From an uncultured Fretibacterium sp. (GTDB taxonomy: Bacteria; Synergistota; Synergistia; Synergistales; Aminobacteriaceae): DNA of 35,502 nucleotides. The notes beneath the pieces were generated by a model. That model was not told where the DNA came from. It saw only the letters and a list, made by a program, of their open reading frames with translations, and did no database searches. Below are positions 32,108 to 35,502 of this stretch, one piece after another. Location: positions 1 to 35,502 of the forward strand of contig CAMVMK010000021.1 of assembly GCA_947168585.1 (NCBI GenBank), given 5' to 3'. Within the stretch, counting starts at the first letter, position 1, and every line of letters starts with the position of its first letter. Both the position numbers and the translations under genes were made by a program.

Positions 32108-33564
32108 TTAACCGCTTCTTCCAACGCCTGCGCGACTTCCTGAGGCTTGGCCTGTCCTTTAGTTTCTTTCATGACAAGACCCTGAAGGAATTTTAATTTT
32201 TTGCCTTTTTTATCCTCGCCGGATTTTATAATTTCTAAGACATCGGGATTAGCTTTAAGAACAGCTTGAATAATATCGTTCAAAGCATTTCCTGCTACTC
32301 CGCCTTCTGTTATGCCGAGTTTTGCAACAGCTTCATCAAGAGAGCAATTATTAGCGAACATGTAATCAAAAACTTCTTTGCCTTGAGTTGTCGAGATTTT
32401 TCCGTCATCAACACGCGACACTAAAGAAGCTAAAACTTCGGGCTTCATGTTGAAATCTTTGATTTTAAGCTGATTTTCATTCATTACCCGCAAAACTTCT
32501 GTCCTAATCCAATGCGATGCACGTACGGGATTAGCTCCGGCGGAAACACAGGCCTCGAAATATTCAGCTAAATTTTTATCGTCCGTGATAACGTCTGCAA
32601 CTTCGCGCGGAATTTTCCAGTCATTTACATAACGGTTTGCTTTAACGTCAGGCATTTCCGGCATTTTTGCTTTCATCCGGTCGATCCATTCCTGCGTAAC
32701 GATTAAAGGCGGCAGGTCCGGTTCAACGATAAATTTTCTGTAAAACTCTTTAACTCTTGACGGTGAAGTAACTCCTTTTGCATCATTCCAGTGGCGTGTT
32801 TCCTGCAAAATTTCTTCGCCGTTGAGCATTAATTTTTTCTGACGTTTAATTTCGTATTCAATAGCGCGTTCGAGAGCCTTAAAAGAGTTCATGTTTTTGA
32901 CTTCAACTTTTCTTCCCCAGCGTCCGTCCGAACATTTCATAGAGACGTTAGCGTCAAATCTCATCATGCCTTTTTCAAGTTCGACATCTGAAGCACCCGA
33001 ATAAATTACTCGCCGTCTTAAAGTCGTAACATATTCAACGGCCTCGCGTGCTGAAGCTACATCAGGTTCTGAAACTATTTCAGCTAAAGGAGTTCCGCAG
33101 CGGTTATAGTCAACGTATGAAGTATCTGCGCCTTCAAGTCTTCCGTCTGAAGCACTATGATGCAGACTTCCTACGTCTTCTTCGAGGTGCATATGATTGA
33201 CGCGGATTTTTTTCAAATTTCCGTTATCGTCATGAACTTCAATAAAACCCTCGCTTGTAATCGGGAAATCGCATTGAGTAACCTGGTGGCCTTTAGGTAA
33301 ATCGGGATAAAAATACGATTTTCTGAAAAATAATGATTTCGGCCTTATACCGCAATTTAACGCAAGACCCGTTAAAATTCCCTGCTCTACTACTTCATTA
33401 TTTAAGCGCGGCAATGAACCGGGCAGACCTAAACAGACAGGGCAAATATTAGTGTTTGCAGGGGCGTCTGTATTTGTTGAACATGAGCAGAAAATTTTTG
33501 ATTTAGTTTTTAATCTAATATGAATTTCAATGCCTATGACGGGCGTAAAAGTTAATTCAGCCAT
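32101..33564 (-). CDS. gatB: Asp-tRNA(Asn)/Glu-tRNA(Gln) amidotransferase subunit B
   Basis: The 487-residue subunit binds the mischarged tRNA and phosphorylates its Glu or Asp side chain before amidation. The N-terminal signature GIEIHIRLKTKSKIFC is present, with the zinc cysteines FCSC and CPVC. YFYPDLPKGHQVTQ, the LEEDVGSLHH active-site block and DYNRCGTPLAEIVSEPD follow. The C-terminus has the tail domain. A GTG frame extends to 33576, but ATG 33564 with GGAGG 11 bp upstream is preferred. It is last in gatC-gatA-gatB, 17 bp after gatA. Presence of the operon implies that this organism makes Gln-tRNA and/or Asn-tRNA by transamidation. Confidence 0.97.
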   Translation of the reverse strand: MAELTFTPVIGIEIHIRLKTKSKIFCSCSTNTDAPANTNICPVCLGLPGSLPRLNNEVVEQGILTGLALNCGIRPKSLFFRKSYFYPDLPKGHQVTQCDFPITSEGFIEVHDDNGNLKKIRVNHMHLEEDVGSLHHSASDGRLEGADTSYVDYNRCGTPLAEIVSEPDVASAREAVEYVTTLRRRVIYSGASDVELEKGMMRFDANVSMKCSDGRWGRKVEVKNMNSFKALERAIEYEIKRQKKLMLNGEEILQETRHWNDAKGVTSPSRVKEFYRKFIVEPDLPPLIVTQEWIDRMKAKMPEMPDVKANRYVNDWKIPREVADVITDDKNLAEYFEACVSAGANPVRASHWIRTEVLRVMNENQLKIKDFNMKPEVLASLVSRVDDGKISTTQGKEVFDYMFANNCSLDEAVAKLGITEGGVAGNALNDIIQAVLKANPDVLEIIKSGEDKKGKKLKFLQGLVMKETKGQAKPQEVAQALEEAVKG

Positions 33565-33581
33565 GATTTTTAACACCTCCG

Positions 33582-35021
33582 TTAATTTAAGTCGGGAATT
33601 TTCGGGTCGCCTGTATGACGTTCAATTACTACTCCGGCGTGTAATAGTTCACTGTCGCTCCAGCGGGGGCCTATTAACTGCAAACCTACAGGCAATTTAT
33701 TTTCAGAATATCCCGTAAAGAATGAAAGTCCAGGAAGACCTGCTAAATTTACAGGCAGAGTATAAAGGTCAGCTTCATAACCTTTCATAGCGTCATCATC
33801 GACTTCGCCGATTTTAGGCTGCATTGAGGGCGTTGCGGGCTGTAAAATAAAATCAACATCATTAAAAGCCTTTGCAAAATCCTGAGCTATTAAAGTCCTG
33901 ACTTTTGTAGCAGCAACATAATATTCTTCACAGCGTTTAGGCTCAGTTAAACATGTTCCGGCTATAATTCTTGATTTAACTTCAGAGCCGAAACCGTAAG
34001 AGCGTACTCTCTCGAACATTTCTTTAAGGCTTGAAGCGTCATTTACAGTGTAACCGTATCTAACGCCGTCATAACGTTCAAGATTAGTGTGAGCCTCGCT
34101 CATTGCAAGAGCGTAATAACATGCAACAGCATAACGGGCAACAATCGGCAAAGAAACTTCCGTGATAACTGCTCCTTCGTCCTCTAAAATTTTCTTGATT
34201 TTATTCATAGCGTCAGAGATAGGAGCGTCAAGAGTAAAATCTTGAAATTCTTTAACGAGAGCAATTTTTTTGCCTTTAATGCTCGGGTTTTCGTTATGAG
34301 AAAAATCGTGATTTTTATTTCTGAAGCAGCTTGAGTCCATCGGGTCATAATTTGCTATAACAGACATAACAAGCTGTAAATCCCGGACAGTTCTTGCAAA
34401 AGGCCCAATCTGGTCAAGTGAAGAGCCGTAAGAAATTAAACCGTAACGGCTTACCATTCCGTAAGTAGGTTTTAAGCCGTAAACACCGCAATATGACGCA
34501 GGCTGACGGATTGAACCGCCCGTATCGCTTCCGAGTGAGAACGGGACATAAGCCGCGCTGACGACAGCCGCACTTCCGCCGGAAGAGCCTCCGGGAACTC
34601 TTGATAAATCGTTAGGGTTATGAGTAGCTCCGTAAGCAGAAGAGCCGCATGTGTTGCCCATTGCGAACTCGTCCATGTTAGCTTTGCCCATTAAAACTGC
34701 TCCGGCATCACGTAAAAATTTCCATGCTGTAGCGTCATAAGGCGGTTTCCATTCACCTAAAATTTTGCTTGCGGCTGTAGTTTTAATTCCGTTCGTGCAC
34801 ATGTTATCTTTTAAGATAGTCGGAACTCCGGCAAAAAGTCCGGCAGGATTTTCATCAAGCTGAGACTTAGCAAAATCATCAGTGCGGGTTATGAGCGCAT
34901 GAATTTTATCTTCGCAAGAGTCAATTCTTTTTTTGCATGACTCAAAAAGTTCAGACGGTGAAAATTTTTTAGCTTTCAAGCCCTCGATTACATCATATAA
35001 ATTTAATTCGTAAAGTTCCAT
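33582..35021 (-). CDS. gatA: Asp-tRNA(Asn)/Glu-tRNA(Gln) amidotransferase subunit A
   Basis: The 479-residue amidase-signature subunit hydrolyses glutamine and supplies ammonia to GatB through an internal channel. The Ser-cisSer-Lys triad is visible as K71 (PTILKDNM), S146 (GGSSGGS) and S170 (SDTGGSIRQPA), matching the usual positions with an offset of eight. FARTVRDLQLVMSVI and GLPGLSFFTGY are further family blocks. The ATG lies 6 bp after the gatC stop. Complete length for the family, no irregularity seen. Confidence 0.97.
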   Translation of the reverse strand: MELYELNLYDVIEGLKAKKFSPSELFESCKKRIDSCEDKIHALITRTDDFAKSQLDENPAGLFAGVPTILKDNMCTNGIKTTAASKILGEWKPPYDATAWKFLRDAGAVLMGKANMDEFAMGNTCGSSAYGATHNPNDLSRVPGGSSGGSAAVVSAAYVPFSLGSDTGGSIRQPASYCGVYGLKPTYGMVSRYGLISYGSSLDQIGPFARTVRDLQLVMSVIANYDPMDSSCFRNKNHDFSHNENPSIKGKKIALVKEFQDFTLDAPISDAMNKIKKILEDEGAVITEVSLPIVARYAVACYYALAMSEAHTNLERYDGVRYGYTVNDASSLKEMFERVRSYGFGSEVKSRIIAGTCLTEPKRCEEYYVAATKVRTLIAQDFAKAFNDVDFILQPATPSMQPKIGEVDDDAMKGYEADLYTLPVNLAGLPGLSFFTGYSENKLPVGLQLIGPRWSDSELLHAGVVIERHTGDPKIPDLN

Positions 35022-35027
35022 GAAAAA

Positions 35028-35318
35028 TTATTCCTCCATGATCTTCGGCACTTTGAAATAAGGTCCGTCAACGTGTTCGCTTTCTCTTAAAATTGCTTCG
35101 GTGTTTTTGAACGCAACAACAGTATCATCGCGCAAAGGACATTCAATAGCTTCGGCAAAGCTGAAAGGCTCGACATCTTTCAAGTCAAGTTCCTTGAAAC
35201 GGTCTAACATATCTAAAAAGTTATTGATGTAACGGACTGCTCCGGCAAGTTCCTGTTCATTAAGGACAAGACGGGACTCTAAAGCGATTTCATTTACTTC
35301 TTCGCTTGTAAGTTTCAA
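35028..35318 (-). CDS. gatC: Asp-tRNA(Asn)/Glu-tRNA(Gln) amidotransferase subunit C
   Basis: The 96-residue subunit wraps around GatA-GatB and stabilises the complex. It shows the expected ALESRLVLNEQEL start, INNFLDMLDRFKELDLKDVEPF in the middle and the LRDDTV / FKVPKIMEE end. The start is TTG 35318, with AAGGAGAG 8 bp upstream. It is the first gene of the operon, behind an extended -10 promoter. Confidence 0.93.
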   Translation of the reverse strand: MKLTSEEVNEIALESRLVLNEQELAGAVRYINNFLDMLDRFKELDLKDVEPFSFAEAIECPLRDDTVVAFKNTEAILRESEHVDGPYFKVPKIMEE

Positions 35319-35367
35319 GTTATAAACTCTCCTTCTTTATAATAATAATTAAAAACTTTTCGTTGTT

Positions 35368-35376
35368 ATTATAGCA
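35368..35376 (-). promoter_or_regulatory. Extended -10 promoter of gatCAB
   Basis: On the minus strand TGCTATAAT gives a consensus TATAAT with the TGN extension, about 50 bp before the gatC start. No convincing -35 hexamer is seen at 16-18 bp, as is usual for extended -10 promoters. Confidence 0.55.
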
Positions 35377-35453
35377 AGTGACATACGCGAATTTTTCATT
35401 AGACCTGTCCACTAATCTTGAAAAATAGTTTTTAAAAAGCTATCATAAAAAAA

Positions 35454-35502
35454 ATGAATAAACTTTCAAAACTAAAAGATGAAGACTATCAAACTATATT
35501 GG
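35454..35502 (+). CDS. Probable IS transposase, 5' end only (cut by the window)
   Basis: ATG at 35454 opens a frame that runs off the end: MNKLSKLKDEDYQTIL. This resembles the first helix of DDE_Tnp_4-type IS5-family transposases (KLxxLSDEDFxxLTGV). TTAGACCTGTCC at 35399-35410 may belong to the left terminal inverted repeat. Only 16 residues are visible, so the call is tentative. The C-terminal transposase remnant at 175-426 could be from the same IS family. Confidence 0.45.
   Translation, partial: MNKLSKLKDEDYQTIL

Noticed and set aside
1-35502. CRISPR array, prophage, restriction or toxin-antitoxin genes
   Set aside because: I looked for regularly spaced repeats and for typical motifs; the only dispersed repeats are the AG-rich heptads, which are irregular and lack unique spacers.

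Overview
This is an AT-rich bacterial chromosome segment, most probably from a member of the Synergistota living in an anaerobic (gut- or rumen-like) habitat. The best taxonomic clue is the S8 peptidase at 661-2136. Its C-terminus is a Gly-run/Cys-Asn/hydrophobic/basic tail of the Synerg-CTERM sorting type, known from Synergistota. Anaerobic metabolism is indicated by a full-length pyruvate:ferredoxin oxidoreductase (nifJ), a DUF362 ferredoxin-domain protein and a flavoredoxin-like protein. The remaining content is mostly housekeeping: ftsH, rlmN, gatCAB, uxaC and a tRNA-Thr.

Layout. 1-430: two decayed transposase fragments in opposite orientations. 558-2136 (-): tRNA-Thr(CGT) downstream of an exported subtilisin-like protease. 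2282-2716 (+): small zinc-ribbon protein. 2861-5880 (-): two overlapping acyl-CoA/ACP ligase paralogues, divergent from nifJ (6041-9652, +). 9865-13794 (-): flavoredoxin, uronate isomerase uxaC, two tandem DUF268 genes and the tail of a third, lost copy. 14277 (-): small membrane protein whose promoter spacer holds a 13-bp homopolymer. 14406-17462: rlmN and ftsH, divergent. 17607-19076 (-): a Wzx-like flippase. 19182-22472 (+): operon of a secreted tannase-family hydrolase, an M15 peptidase, an M48 peptidase and a DUF1622 membrane protein. 22552-24382 (-): exported acetolactate decarboxylase and a zinc dehydrogenase. 24459-30000 (+): a long co-directional run with the DUF362 iron-sulfur protein, a small unknown protein, four tandem paralogous substrate-binding proteins and a Cys-rich CGGC protein. 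30217-31824 (+): NhaC-family antiporter. 32101-35318 (-): gatC-gatA-gatB. 35454-end (+): start of a probable IS transposase.

Themes. (i) Homopolymeric G tracts recur at places where slippage would matter: a promoter spacer (13), a signal-peptide coding region (9) and the middle of both DUF268 genes (8). This suggests phase variation of surface or exported functions. (ii) The four binding proteins look circularly permuted compared with ordinary SBP_bac_3 proteins, and no permease or ATPase lies next to them. (iii) A dispersed AG-rich repeat built of TTAGGAG/GTGAGG-like heptads with a CT-rich partner arm occurs at six intergenic sites. At five of them it lies 3' of a gene with the AG strand as sense, so it may serve as a 3' hairpin. 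(iv) Three neighbouring genes (uxaC and both DUF268 genes) share the promoter form TTGACA-N18-TATTAT with GCGA just before the -10.

No CRISPR array, prophage or complete mobile element is visible. All family names are from reading motifs; no database search was run.
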